From the NCBI RefSeq assembly GCF_001544015.1, contig NZ_AP014924.1, positions 1,674,001-1,738,000 on the forward strand: a stretch of 64,000 bases of DNA, in the 5' to 3' direction. The notes beneath the pieces were generated by a model. It saw nothing but the letters and a program-made list of their open reading frames with translations. It ran no database searches and was not told the DNA's origin. This document shows positions 8,747 through 16,521 of this stretch, one piece after another. Within the stretch, counting starts at the first letter, position 1, and each line of letters opens with the position of its first letter. The position numbers and the translations under genes are program-made. The stretch is from Limnochorda pilosa (GTDB lineage Bacteria; Bacillota; Limnochordia; Limnochordales; Limnochordaceae).

Positions 8747-10508
8747 AGGCCGGGTCGTAGAGCACCTGACCGGGCCTTGCCCCCTTGTACTTGCGCACGT
8801 GGCGCCGCCGGGCCACGTCCACGGGCACGTGGCTCGAGTGGCGGGCCTTGCTGAAGTGGGCCGCAAGCAGGGCCGCCTCCTCCAGCGAGCGACGCGGGGG
8901 CGGATCCGCGGTGGTGCGGAGAAGCACGTGGGCCCCAGGGAGCTGGCGGGCGTGGAGCCACCACTCGTCGGGACGGGCCAGGTCCATGGTGAGCCGGTCG
9001 TTCTGCAGGTGGTTCCGCCCGACCAGGATCTCGATGCCCTCCGAAGACCGGTAGCGGAGGGGGTGGGAGGCTCCGTCACTGCCGACCGCCCGGCCTGATC
9101 CCCCCCGGGCTGCCTTCGCGCCCTTGGTCCCCTTCCCGGGACCCCGGCCCTTCGCCCGGCCCGGCTCGGGCCGGAGCCCCTGCGGAATCCGGTACCCCTG
9201 CCGCTCCATCTCCGCTGCGAGCTCCCGCAGGGTCTCCTCGGAGTCGGCCGCCTCCAGGTGGAAGGCGAGGCTCTCCAGGTAGGCGACCTCGGCGCGGGAG
9301 TGCTCGAGCTCCTCGCCCGTCCGGTCCAGGCGGCGCTTGGCCCGCGCGTACCGTTCGAAGGCCCGCTGGGCGTTCTCGGAGGGGGAGAGCCGGGGGTCCA
9401 GGGCGATGCGGCGGGGAACGGGCGGGTCCTGGGCGTAGTCCTCCACCTCCACCTCCCTCGCCCCGGCTGGGATCCGGTGGAGGTTGGCGGTGAGGAGCTC
9501 GCCCACCACCCGCTGCTCCAGGTCCTCCCGGCCCTCAGCCAGCTCCGCCTCCTGTTTCTCCGCCTTCCTCTGCGCCCGCCGAAGCAGGGTTTGCACGGTC
9601 CGGGCCAGGGGGTCCCGCAGCTTGCCCAGGCGATCCGCCTCCTGGCGTTCCCCGAAAACATGGTCCAGCAAGGCGCCGGCCGACGGAAAGGGCTCGCACG
9701 GGTCGGCACCGGGCGGGAAGGGCCAGAAACGCTCCTGAGGGCGGTCGGCCTCGGGGTCCAGGCAAGGGGCGAACCGCTCCCCGGCCAGAGCGGCCTGCCA
9801 GGCTGAGAACCGCTCCATCAGGCGGGTCCAGCCGGCGGTATCCAGCTGGCCGGCGGAGACCTCGGCGTCCAGGCCGGCTTCGCGGGCGAGGCGCCGGGCC
9901 GAGATGGGGGAGAAGCCCTCCAGGCTGCGGAAGAGGCCGTCGGCCACGGAGCGGCCCGCGGGCAGGAGCCCGGGCAACGCGTCGGGGCTCAGGGAGCTCG
10001 GATCCTGCTTCCCCTCCGAGGGGGGTGGCTCGTAGCGGGCCCCAGGCACCAGAGGGCGGGCCGCCTCGCCGGGTGCCATGCGCACCAGGGCGCCGAGGAT
10101 CGTCCCGTCTGCGTCCACCAGCACCAGGTTGGCGTGCCGGCCCGTCAGCTCCACCATCAGCTCGAGGACCTGGGCCTCGCCCCTGGGGCCCCGCTCGAAG
10201 CGCAGGGCCACCACCCGCTCCAGGCCCCGCTGGCGGGCCCCGAAGAGGCGGCTCCCCTCCAGGTGTTTGCGCAGGAGCATGCAGAAGGCCGGGGGGACGG
10301 GCGGGTGGGGCTGGTCCAGCTCGGTCCGCTGGAGACGGGCCACGCCCGCCTCCGCGCTGGCCAAGAGGAGGTGGCTCTCGCCGGGGGTGCGCACGTGGAA
10401 GAGGACGCTGCGGGGCGTGGGCTGGAAGATCTTCTGAACGTGGCCGCCCGTGAGCCGTTGCTCCAGCTCGTGGCGGACCGCCGCCAGGAAGAGGCCGTCC
10501 ATGGGCAT
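8694..10508 (-). CDS. rqcH: NFACT-family ribosome quality control protein RqcH
   Basis: RqcH binds stalled 50S subunits and recruits tRNA-Ala to add C-terminal alanine tails; the family also contains fibronectin-binding FbpA proteins. The N-terminal NFACT domain starts MPMDGLFLAAVRHEL and includes HVQKIFQP. A long charged central helix region lies around residues 290-440. The C-terminal NFACT-R domain has RYRSSEGIEILVGRNHLQND and DEWWLHARQLPGAHVLL. I choose the ATG at 10508 because GGAGGGATCC (10511-10520) precedes it; upstream in-frame starts lack a site. The length of 604 is a little longer than the usual 570, partly from a Gly/Lys-rich insert near residue 460. It occupies the same place as B. 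subtilis yloA, next to the Ca-ATPase and yicC. Confidence 0.92.
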   Translation of the reverse strand: MPMDGLFLAAVRHELEQRLTGGHVQKIFQPTPRSVLFHVRTPGESHLLLASAEAGVARLQRTELDQPHPPVPPAFCMLLRKHLEGSRLFGARQRGLERVVALRFERGPRGEAQVLELMVELTGRHANLVLVDADGTILGALVRMAPGEAARPLVPGARYEPPPSEGKQDPSSLSPDALPGLLPAGRSVADGLFRSLEGFSPISARRLAREAGLDAEVSAGQLDTAGWTRLMERFSAWQAALAGERFAPCLDPEADRPQERFWPFPPGADPCEPFPSAGALLDHVFGERQEADRLGKLRDPLARTVQTLLRRAQRKAEKQEAELAEGREDLEQRVVGELLTANLHRIPAGAREVEVEDYAQDPPVPRRIALDPRLSPSENAQRAFERYARAKRRLDRTGEELEHSRAEVAYLESLAFHLEAADSEETLRELAAEMERQGYRIPQGLRPEPGRAKGRGPGKGTKGAKAARGGSGRAVGSDGASHPLRYRSSEGIEILVGRNHLQNDRLTMDLARPDEWWLHARQLPGAHVLLRTTADPPPRRSLEEAALLAAHFSKARHSSHVPVDVARRRHVRKYKGARPGQVLYDPAFTLEVTPQEDRLPPPVE

Positions 10509-10674
10509 AGGGATCCCTCCGGGCTCCATGATACCCGGGCGCGGTGAGGGACGGAAGGGGAGGGGCAGTCGATGAACCTCGCCCAGGCCCACCTGAGCCG
10601 CGGGCAGAGGTTCTGATCGCCCCCAGCAGGAGCCCGCCCTGCGGCGGCGAAGCCTGCCTGAAGAGGTGGGGCCG

Positions 10675-11409
10675 ATGCGGCGAGGCCGGGGTGCGTGGAC
10701 GGCACGGTGGATGGTGTGGCTCGCGGGGCTGGCGACGCTCCTGGCACCCCTGGTGGCCGCAGCCCAGCCCTCCTTCCTGCCGGGATTGGACTCTTACGCC
10801 CGGGGCTGGACCCAGGCGGGCGAGCAGATGGTGGAGGCGGCCGCCCAGGACCCCTCGGATACCGAGGCACGTCTGATGCTGGGGCTCATGCGCTGGGCCG
10901 GCGGGCGGTTCGAGCAGGCCGGGGCCGTCCTGGAGGAGCTGCTCGCCCAGGCCCCGGCGGCCACCCGCCCGCACCTGGAGGCGCTCCTCAGCCGGCTCCT
11001 CCTGGAGCGCAGCCTCCCCCTGGAAGCCGAACAGATGGCCCGCAGGGCTCTCAGCGCCGCCCCGAACCTGGCCCTGGCCCAGCTCACCCTGGGGGAGGCC
11101 CTGCTGGCCCAGGGGCGGCCGAGGGAGGCCATTGAAGCCTTGAAGGCGGCCCGCACCGCCTCCCCCGACCTGGCCGCCGCCTACCTGCGGGAGGGTCAGG
11201 CGCACGCACGGCTTGAGCAGTGGCAGGACGCCCGGCAAGTGCTCGAAGAGGGCGTGAGGGTGGATCCCTGGTCCGCCGAGATGCACCTGGAGCTGGGGCG
11301 CGCCTACGAGCGCCTGGACGAGAAGGCCAAGGCCTCCCACGCCTACAGCCGCGCCGCCCTCCTCGACCCCACCCTGGCCCGGTCCGTGCCGCCCTCCTCG
11401 ACTCCGTGA
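10675..11409 (+). CDS. Secreted or membrane-anchored TPR-repeat protein
   Basis: No specific function is recognised. A basic N-terminus followed by the hydrophobic run WMVWLAGLATLLAPLVAAAQ looks like a signal peptide with cleavage after AAA. The rest is built from helix pairs spaced about 34 residues apart, with TPR-like signatures such as AEARL-type starts, LGLMRWAGGRFEQAGAVLEE, LGEALLAQGRPREAIEAL and LELGRAYERLDEKAKA. The ATG at 10675 follows AGAGGTGGGG; a GTG at 10666 is an alternative. It is probably a periplasmic or surface-side scaffold. It is divergent from rqcH and is an insertion relative to the Bacillus order. Confidence 0.75.
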   Translation: MRRGRGAWTARWMVWLAGLATLLAPLVAAAQPSFLPGLDSYARGWTQAGEQMVEAAAQDPSDTEARLMLGLMRWAGGRFEQAGAVLEELLAQAPAATRPHLEALLSRLLLERSLPLEAEQMARRALSAAPNLALAQLTLGEALLAQGRPREAIEALKAARTASPDLAAAYLREGQAHARLEQWQDARQVLEEGVRVDPWSAEMHLELGRAYERLDEKAKASHAYSRAALLDPTLARSVPPSSTP

Positions 11410-11418
11410 TGCCGGGCG

Positions 11419-11445
11419 CTTGGGGCATGTCCCGCCCGCCCCAGG
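11419..11445 (+). terminator. Stem-loop after the TPR gene
   Basis: TGGGGC (11421-11426) pairs with GCCCCA (11438-11443), extended by one wobble and one further pair. No T-run follows, so it may be a weak terminator or simply a GC-rich stem. Confidence 0.3.
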
Positions 11446-11495
11446 CATAAGCCTCCTGGTGGATCCGTCGCGCCGGCCGCAGCCGGTGGACGACC

Positions 11496-11509
11496 CATCG
11501 CGTGCGATG
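11496..11509. promoter_or_regulatory. Palindrome upstream of the Ca-ATPase gene
   Basis: CATCGC and GCGATG form perfect 6-bp arms around a 2-bp centre, ending 25 bases before the ATPase start codon. The shape suits a small dimeric regulator, but no known operator is recognised. Confidence 0.25.
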
Positions 11510-11534
11510 CCGACACCCACCGGGAGGGTTCTTC

Positions 11535-14318
11535 GTGAACCGCGCCTTTCACGCCACCCCACTGGATCAGCTCCTGACCCAGCTCAGGGCAGACGTCGTG
11601 CACGGGCTGAGCCCGGGTGAGGCGGCCCGCCGCCTGGCCAAGGACGGACCCAACCGGATCGAAACCGAGAAGCCCCCTGGCCCCTGGGCGATCCTGCTGC
11701 GCCAGGTGAAGGACCTGATGATGGCGGTGCTGGGGCTGGCAGCGGCGGTGAGCTGGGCCCTCGGCGAGGGGGCTGACGCCGCGGCGATCGTGGCCATCAT
11801 GGTGCTCAACACCGTGCTGGGGTTCGTGCAGGAGGTTCGGGCCGAACGCTCGCTGGAGGCGCTGAAGGAGCTCGCAGCGCCCCAGGCCCGGGTGGTGCGC
11901 CAGGGGAGGGTACTGTGGGTGCCCTCGGCGGAGCTGGTGCCGGGCGATCGGGTGCAGGTGGAGGCGGGCGATCGGGTGCCTGCGGACCTGCGCCTGCTGG
12001 AGGCGTGGGGGCTGGAGGTGGACGAGTCCCTCCTCACGGGCGAGTCCGTCCCCGTGGAGAAGCGGGCCGCCTGGATCGGCCGGGGCGACGAGGACGTGGC
12101 CGAGCGGGTCAACATGCTCTTCATGGGCACCATGATCACCCGGGGGCGGGCCGAGGCGGTGGTGGTCGCCACGGGCCCGCGCACCGAGATGGGTGAGATC
12201 GCCGCGCTCATCGGGCGCGCGGGGCCCGAGTCGACCCCGCTGCAGCGGCGGATGCAGGAGTTGGGGCGGGTGCTGGTGGGCGTCTCCGTGGGGCTGGTGA
12301 GCCTGGTGTACCTGGTGGGGCTGGCTCGGGGGCTGCCCGCGTACGGGATGTTCCTCACAGGTGTCTCCCTGGCGGTGGCGGTGATCCCCGAAGGGCTGCC
12401 CGCTGCGGTGACGGTGGCGCTGGCCCTGGGCGTGCAACGGATGATCCGGCGATCGTGCATCGTGCGCCGGTTGCCCGCGGTGGAGACGCTGGGGTCCATC
12501 ACCGCGATCTGCGCGGACAAGACGGGCACCCTGACCCGGAACGAGATGACGGTCATCCGAGTGGAGCTGGCCCACACCAGCCTGGCGGTTACCGGCAGCG
12601 GCTACGGCGCGACGGGGGAGCTGCTCGAACGCGGCCGTCCCGCGGAGCTCCGGGCGACGGCGGGTCTGGAGCGCCTCCTGCAGGCGGCGGTGCTCTGCAA
12701 CCGGGCGCGCCTGCCTGCTCCGATGCCGGGTCCTCCTCCGAGGGCGCCCGGAAGGCAACGGAGGGCGGTGCGGCCGGCCGCGAGCGAGGTATGGGGCGAT
12801 CCCACCGAGATCGCCCTTCTCGTCCTGGGCCGGAAGACGGGCCGGCCGCGGGAGGCCTGGGCGGACCGCGTCGAGCAGCAGGCCGAGTTCCCCTTCGATG
12901 CCGACCGGAAGCGCATGTCGGTGGTGGTGGCGGTGGACGGCCGGGAATGGGTGGTCCTCTGCAAGGGGGCACCGGAGGCGGTGGTCGCGCGCTGCTCGCG
13001 GGTGGAGCAGCGGGGAGGTCCTGTACTCCTGGGGGAGCCAGGGCGACGGCGGTGGCTGGAGCGGGCGGAGGCCCTCAGCGCGGAGGCGCTCAGGGTCCTG
13101 GCCCTGGCTTACAGGCCGCTGAGGCCGGGGGAGGTGCCCGATCAGGAGGGAGCCGAGTCGGAGCTGATTCTCCTGGGGTTGGTGGGCATGCACGACCCGC
13201 CCCGGGAGGGCGTGGAGCGAGACCTGGAGCGAGCCCGCCGGGCGGGCATCAGGACCCTCATGATCACCGGCGACCACCCGCGTACCGCCGAGGCCATCGC
13301 CCGGGCGCTGGGAATCGCGGGCCCGGGCGAGGCGGCGGTCACCGGCCGTACCCTGGACCGGATGGACGAGAGGGAGCTGGCTCGGGTGGTGGGGGAGCGC
13401 TCCGTCTTCGCCCGGGTCTCGCCCCGGCACAAGGTGCAGCTCGTGCGGGCGCTCAAGGCCCGAGGCGAGCCAGTGGCCATGACCGGCGACGGCGTGAACG
13501 ACGCGGCCGCGGTGAAGGAGGCCGATGTGGGCATCGCCATGGGCCGTTGCGGCGCGGAGGTGACCCGGGAGGCGGCCTCGGTGGTCCTGACCGACGATCG
13601 TTTCGGTACCATCCTGGCCGCGGTGGAGGAGGGGCGGGGCCTCTTCCAGAACGTCCGCACCTTCATGCGCTACCTCCTGGGCTGCAACGCGGGCGAGGTG
13701 CTCACCATGCTGGCGGCCACGCTGCTGGCCTTGCCGCTGCCCCTCACGCCGCTGCAGATCCTGTGGATGAACCTGGTCACCGACGGGCTCCCGGCCGTCG
13801 CGCTGGGGATGGACCCGCCGGCGCCCGGGGTCATGGACCGGCCGCTTCGCCGGGCGGGCGACGGGGTCCTGGCCGGAGGCCTGGGGTGGCAGCTCCTGCG
13901 CCGGGGGGCCGCGATCGGCGCCAGCGCCCTGGGCGTCTTCGTCTGGATGCTGGCCCGGGGCGCCGACCTGGCCACCGCCCGCACCGCGGCCTTCACCTCG
14001 CTGGTGGCCGCCCAGCTCTTCTACGTCTTCTCGGCCCGATCGGAGGTGCAGGACCCCCTGGAGCGCCCGCTGCGGAGCAACCCGTGGCTCCTGGGGGCCG
14101 TGTGGCTTTCGTGGCTCGCCCAGACGGCAGCCCTCCACGTGCCGATCCTGCGATCCGTGCTGGGCACGGTGCCGCTTCCCGCGGACGCCTGGGCCGGGGT
14201 GCTGCTCGCGGCCTCGTGGCCCACCCTGTGGGACGTGGCGCGCCACGTGGGGCGTGCGGCAGGTTCCGGGGTAAGGAGAGCCCGTGGGATCGGCGTAGCG
14301 GCCCTCAGGAAGACCTGA
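11535..14318 (+). CDS. P2A-type (SERCA/PMR1-like) calcium-transporting ATPase
   Basis: This is an ATP-driven cation pump of the cytoplasmic membrane, the counterpart of B. subtilis YloB. It has the TGES dephosphorylation loop (LLTGESVPV), the phosphorylated Asp328 in DKTGTLT, the KGAPE nucleotide-binding segment and GDGVNDAAAVKEADVGIAMG in the P domain. Predicted calcium ligands are present: PEGLPA in M4, GCNAGE in M5 and NLVTDGLPA in M6. These resemble SERCA rather than heavy-metal pumps. About ten hydrophobic segments are visible. The GTG at 11535 is chosen because GGGAGGG precedes it. Length is about 927 residues. Calcium is inferred from the family. Confidence 0.92.
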   Translation: MNRAFHATPLDQLLTQLRADVVHGLSPGEAARRLAKDGPNRIETEKPPGPWAILLRQVKDLMMAVLGLAAAVSWALGEGADAAAIVAIMVLNTVLGFVQEVRAERSLEALKELAAPQARVVRQGRVLWVPSAELVPGDRVQVEAGDRVPADLRLLEAWGLEVDESLLTGESVPVEKRAAWIGRGDEDVAERVNMLFMGTMITRGRAEAVVVATGPRTEMGEIAALIGRAGPESTPLQRRMQELGRVLVGVSVGLVSLVYLVGLARGLPAYGMFLTGVSLAVAVIPEGLPAAVTVALALGVQRMIRRSCIVRRLPAVETLGSITAICADKTGTLTRNEMTVIRVELAHTSLAVTGSGYGATGELLERGRPAELRATAGLERLLQAAVLCNRARLPAPMPGPPPRAPGRQRRAVRPAASEVWGDPTEIALLVLGRKTGRPREAWADRVEQQAEFPFDADRKRMSVVVAVDGREWVVLCKGAPEAVVARCSRVEQRGGPVLLGEPGRRRWLERAEALSAEALRVLALAYRPLRPGEVPDQEGAESELILLGLVGMHDPPREGVERDLERARRAGIRTLMITGDHPRTAEAIARALGIAGPGEAAVTGRTLDRMDERELARVVGERSVFARVSPRHKVQLVRALKARGEPVAMTGDGVNDAAAVKEADVGIAMGRCGAEVTREAASVVLTDDRFGTILAAVEEGRGLFQNVRTFMRYLLGCNAGEVLTMLAATLLALPLPLTPLQILWMNLVTDGLPAVALGMDPPAPGVMDRPLRRAGDGVLAGGLGWQLLRRGAAIGASALGVFVWMLARGADLATARTAAFTSLVAAQLFYVFSARSEVQDPLERPLRSNPWLLGAVWLSWLAQTAALHVPILRSVLGTVPLPADAWAGVLLAASWPTLWDVARHVGRAAGSGVRRARGIGVAALRKT

Positions 14319-14351
14319 GCGAGCAAGACGGCCCCACACGTCGCACGAGTG

Positions 14352-14360
14352 TGCTATAAT
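14352..14360 (+). promoter_or_regulatory. Extended -10 promoter for yicC-remA-gmk-rpoZ
   Basis: TGCTATAAT is an extended -10 box (TGn plus a perfect TATAAT at 14355-14360), 28 bases before the yicC start. No convincing -35 box is seen, as is usual for extended -10 promoters. Confidence 0.6.
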
Positions 14361-14387
14361 ACCGGACAGAGGTGAGGCGGCCTGGCG

Positions 14388-15269
14388 TTGCACAGCATGA
14401 CGGGCTTCGGACGGGCGGGCGTCGCGGGGGAGACGGGGTTCCAGGTGGAGATCCGTTCGGTCAACCACCGGTACCTGGACCTGAGCGTGCGCCTCCCGCA
14501 CCCGCTGTCGGGGCTGGAGCCGCCGGTGCGGGAGCGGGTGGCAGGGCGGCTGGCGCGCGGGCGGGTGGAGGTCACCGTCGACCTGCGGGCGGGGGACGCT
14601 CAGGCGGCCGTGGGCGGCCAGCCGGCGTCGGTGCGGGTGAATCATACCTTGCTGCGGGCGTACCGGGAGGCGATCCGCCAGGTGGCGGGGAGCGAGGGCG
14701 ACGCCTCCCTGGACTTCCTGCTCCAGCAGCCGGGGGTTCTGACCGTGAACGAGGCGCCACCGGACCTGGACCTCCTGTGGAGGGAGCTGCAGCCGGTGCT
14801 GGACGAGGCGCTGGACCGGCTGATCGAGATGCGGCGGCGCGAGGGCGAGCGCTTGGGGCAGGATGTGCGGGAACGCCTGGAACGGATTGCGGCGTTGGTG
14901 GGCAGGATGCAGGAGCAGGCGCCCCGAATGGTGGAGGGTTACCGGGCGCGCCTGGCCGACCGGGTGGAAGGGTTGCTCGCGAGGGGGGACCTGGAACCGG
15001 GCCGGTTGGAGGCGGAGGTCGTGCTCTTCGCGGAGCGGGTGGACATTGCCGAGGAGCTGGTGCGGGCCGGCAGCCACCTGTCCCAGTTCCGCCGCTACCT
15101 GGCCGAGGGCGGCGCGGTGGGCCGCAGGCTCGACTTCCTCCTGCAGGAGCTGCTGCGGGAGACCAACACCGCGGGTTCCAAGGCTCAGGACGCCCAGATC
15201 GCCGGCTGGGTGGTGGACGTCAAGACGGAGCTGGAGCGGATGCGGGAGCAGGTCCAGAACCTGGAATGA
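14388..15269 (+). CDS. yicC: YicC-family endoribonuclease-like protein
   Basis: YicC (YloC) proteins are conserved stress/RNA-processing factors; the family includes endoribonucleases. The N-terminal signature MHSMTGFGRA and RSVNHRYLDLSVRLP are diagnostic. So is the C-terminal segment running from EELVRAGSHL through RRLDFLLQELLRETNT to a closing helix. I use the TTG at 14388 because it gives the family's usual residues before MTGFG; the ATG at 14397 is the alternative. GAGGTGAGG lies upstream. Length (293) is normal. It is adjacent to remA, as in Bacillus. Confidence 0.9.
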   Translation: MHSMTGFGRAGVAGETGFQVEIRSVNHRYLDLSVRLPHPLSGLEPPVRERVAGRLARGRVEVTVDLRAGDAQAAVGGQPASVRVNHTLLRAYREAIRQVAGSEGDASLDFLLQQPGVLTVNEAPPDLDLLWRELQPVLDEALDRLIEMRRREGERLGQDVRERLERIAALVGRMQEQAPRMVEGYRARLADRVEGLLARGDLEPGRLEAEVVLFAERVDIAEELVRAGSHLSQFRRYLAEGGAVGRRLDFLLQELLRETNTAGSKAQDAQIAGWVVDVKTELERMREQVQNLE

Positions 15270-15281
15270 GGAGGCGTCTCG

Positions 15282-15551
15282 ATGGAGACCAGGCTGATCA
15301 ACATCGGGTTTGGAAACATCGTCTCCGCCAACCGGATCGTCGCCATCGTCAGCCCGGAATCGGCCCCCATCAAGCGCATCATCACCGAGGCGCGGCAGCA
15401 CGGGCAGCTCATTGACGCCACCTACGGGCGTCGCACCCGGGCGGTCATCATCACGGACTCAGAGCACGTGATCCTTTCGGCCGTGCAACCCGAGACGGTG
15501 GCCCACCGTCTGGCGGCCAGGGATCAGGCGGTCGAGGCCAACAACGCTTGA
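15282..15551 (+). CDS. remA: Extracellular matrix regulatory protein RemA
   Basis: RemA is a small ring-forming DNA-binding activator of matrix and osmoprotection genes in Bacillus (DUF370). The 89-residue protein contains [46 protein letters not shown] and [11 protein letters not shown], covering nearly the whole family profile. AGGAGG precedes the ATG. It sits between yicC and gmk exactly as in B. subtilis. Its targets here are not known. Confidence 0.95.
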   Translation: METRLINIGFGNIVSANRIVAIVSPESAPIKRIITEARQHGQLIDATYGRRTRAVIITDSEHVILSAVQPETVAHRLAARDQAVEANNA

Positions 15552-15594
15552 CCGCAGGGGCGGGGTGGGTTCGGCGAGGGTGAAGGGCAGTCCA

Positions 15595-16263
15595 ATGGGT
15601 CCCGGGGAAAGCCGGGGTTTTCTGGTGGTCCTGAGCGCCCCCTCGGGAGCCGGCAAGAACACGGTGCTGGCGCGGGTTCTCCCGCGGCTGGAGCACCTCA
15701 CCTACTCCGTCTCGTGTACCACCCGTCCCGCCCGCCCCGGGGAGCGGGACGGGGTGGACTACTATTTCCTCTCGGACGAGGAGTTCGACCGGCGCGTGAG
15801 CACGGGCGACTTCCTCGAGTGGGCCTGGTTCTGCGGCCACCGCTACGGGACGCCGCGGGCCTTCGTGGAAGAGCGGACGGCCCGGGGCGAGACGGTGATC
15901 ATGGACATCGACGTCCAGGGCAGCGCCCAGGTGAAGCGCAACTGGCCGGGGGCGGTCCTGGTCTTCCTCTTGCCTCCCTCCCTGGAGGAGCTGCGCCGGC
16001 GCCTCACCCGGCGGGGCTCGGACGGCGCGGCCGCGGTGGAGGGTCGCCTCCGGGCGGCGAGGGAGGAGCTGAGGGCGGTCGCCGAGTATGATTACGTGAT
16101 CATCAACGACGAGCTGGACCGGGCGGCCCGGTTGCTGGAGGCGATCATCCGGGCCGAGCGCCTGAAGACGGCGCGGAGCCCCTGGCCCACGTGGCTGGAG
16201 GCTCTTCGCAAGGGGGATCGGATCGATGCTGGGACAGCCGAACCTGGAAGAGATCAAGGATAA
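15595..16263 (+). CDS. gmk: Guanylate kinase
   Basis: Gmk phosphorylates GMP to GDP. The P-loop is SAPSGAGKNTV, with Asn at a position often Gly or Ser. SCTTRPARPGERDGVDYYF is the GMP-binding signature, and GDFLEWA and MDIDVQGSAQVK follow as expected. I prefer the ATG at 15595; a GTG at 15565 would add ten non-conserved residues. The last 38 bases overlap rpoZ, which extends the C-terminus slightly. It is part of the yicC-remA-gmk-rpoZ unit. Confidence 0.93.
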   Translation: MGPGESRGFLVVLSAPSGAGKNTVLARVLPRLEHLTYSVSCTTRPARPGERDGVDYYFLSDEEFDRRVSTGDFLEWAWFCGHRYGTPRAFVEERTARGETVIMDIDVQGSAQVKRNWPGAVLVFLLPPSLEELRRRLTRRGSDGAAAVEGRLRAAREELRAVAEYDYVIINDELDRAARLLEAIIRAERLKTARSPWPTWLEALRKGDRIDAGTAEPGRDQG

Positions 16264-16450
16264 GCTCCCGAGCCGGTACGCCCTGGTGGTGGCGGCGGCC
16301 CGCCGGGCGCGGCAGGTGCTGGACGGGGACCCGCCCCGGGCGGGGGTCTTCGACGGAAAGATCCGGCCCAAGCCGGTGACGGTGGCTCTGCACGAGATCG
16401 CCGGGGACAAGCTCGAGATCAGCCCGGAGGGAAGCAGCCCCCTCTCCTAG
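16226..16450 (+). CDS. rpoZ: RNA polymerase omega subunit
   Basis: Omega stabilises beta-prime in RNA polymerase. The 74-residue product contains KLPSRYALVVAAARRARQV, the core helix signature of the family, followed by a short basic and acidic tail. The ATG lies inside the end of gmk, with GGGGGAT at good spacing upstream. The B. subtilis neighbour coaBC, which normally follows, is absent here. Confidence 0.9.
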   Translation: MLGQPNLEEIKDKLPSRYALVVAAARRARQVLDGDPPRAGVFDGKIRPKPVTVALHEIAGDKLEISPEGSSPLS

Positions 16451-16479
16451 AAGAGGAGGCGGGCACGGCACCGGCGCGG

Positions 16480-16497
16480 CGGGCCCTCCGGGGCCCG
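16480..16497 (+). terminator. Weak terminator-like hairpin between rpoZ and priA
   Basis: CGGGCCC (16480-16486) and GGGCCCG (16491-16497) form a perfect 7-bp stem with a TCCG loop, followed by TTCTGCTT. The short T content suggests partial termination at most. Confidence 0.35.
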
Positions 16498-16521
16498 TTC
16501 TGCTTGAGGGGAGGGCGGCGG

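Noticed and set aside
11343-15401. A 1352-codon open frame on the minus strand across the Ca-ATPase and yicC
   Set aside because: It is a shadow frame of GC-rich genes: its product is His/Pro/Arg-rich with no domain, while the plus-strand genes have clear motifs.
15595-16263. Asn in the Gmk P-loop (GAGKNTV) as a defect
   Set aside because: I recall similar GKNT loops in guanylate kinases of some clostridial lineages, so it is not strong evidence of loss.
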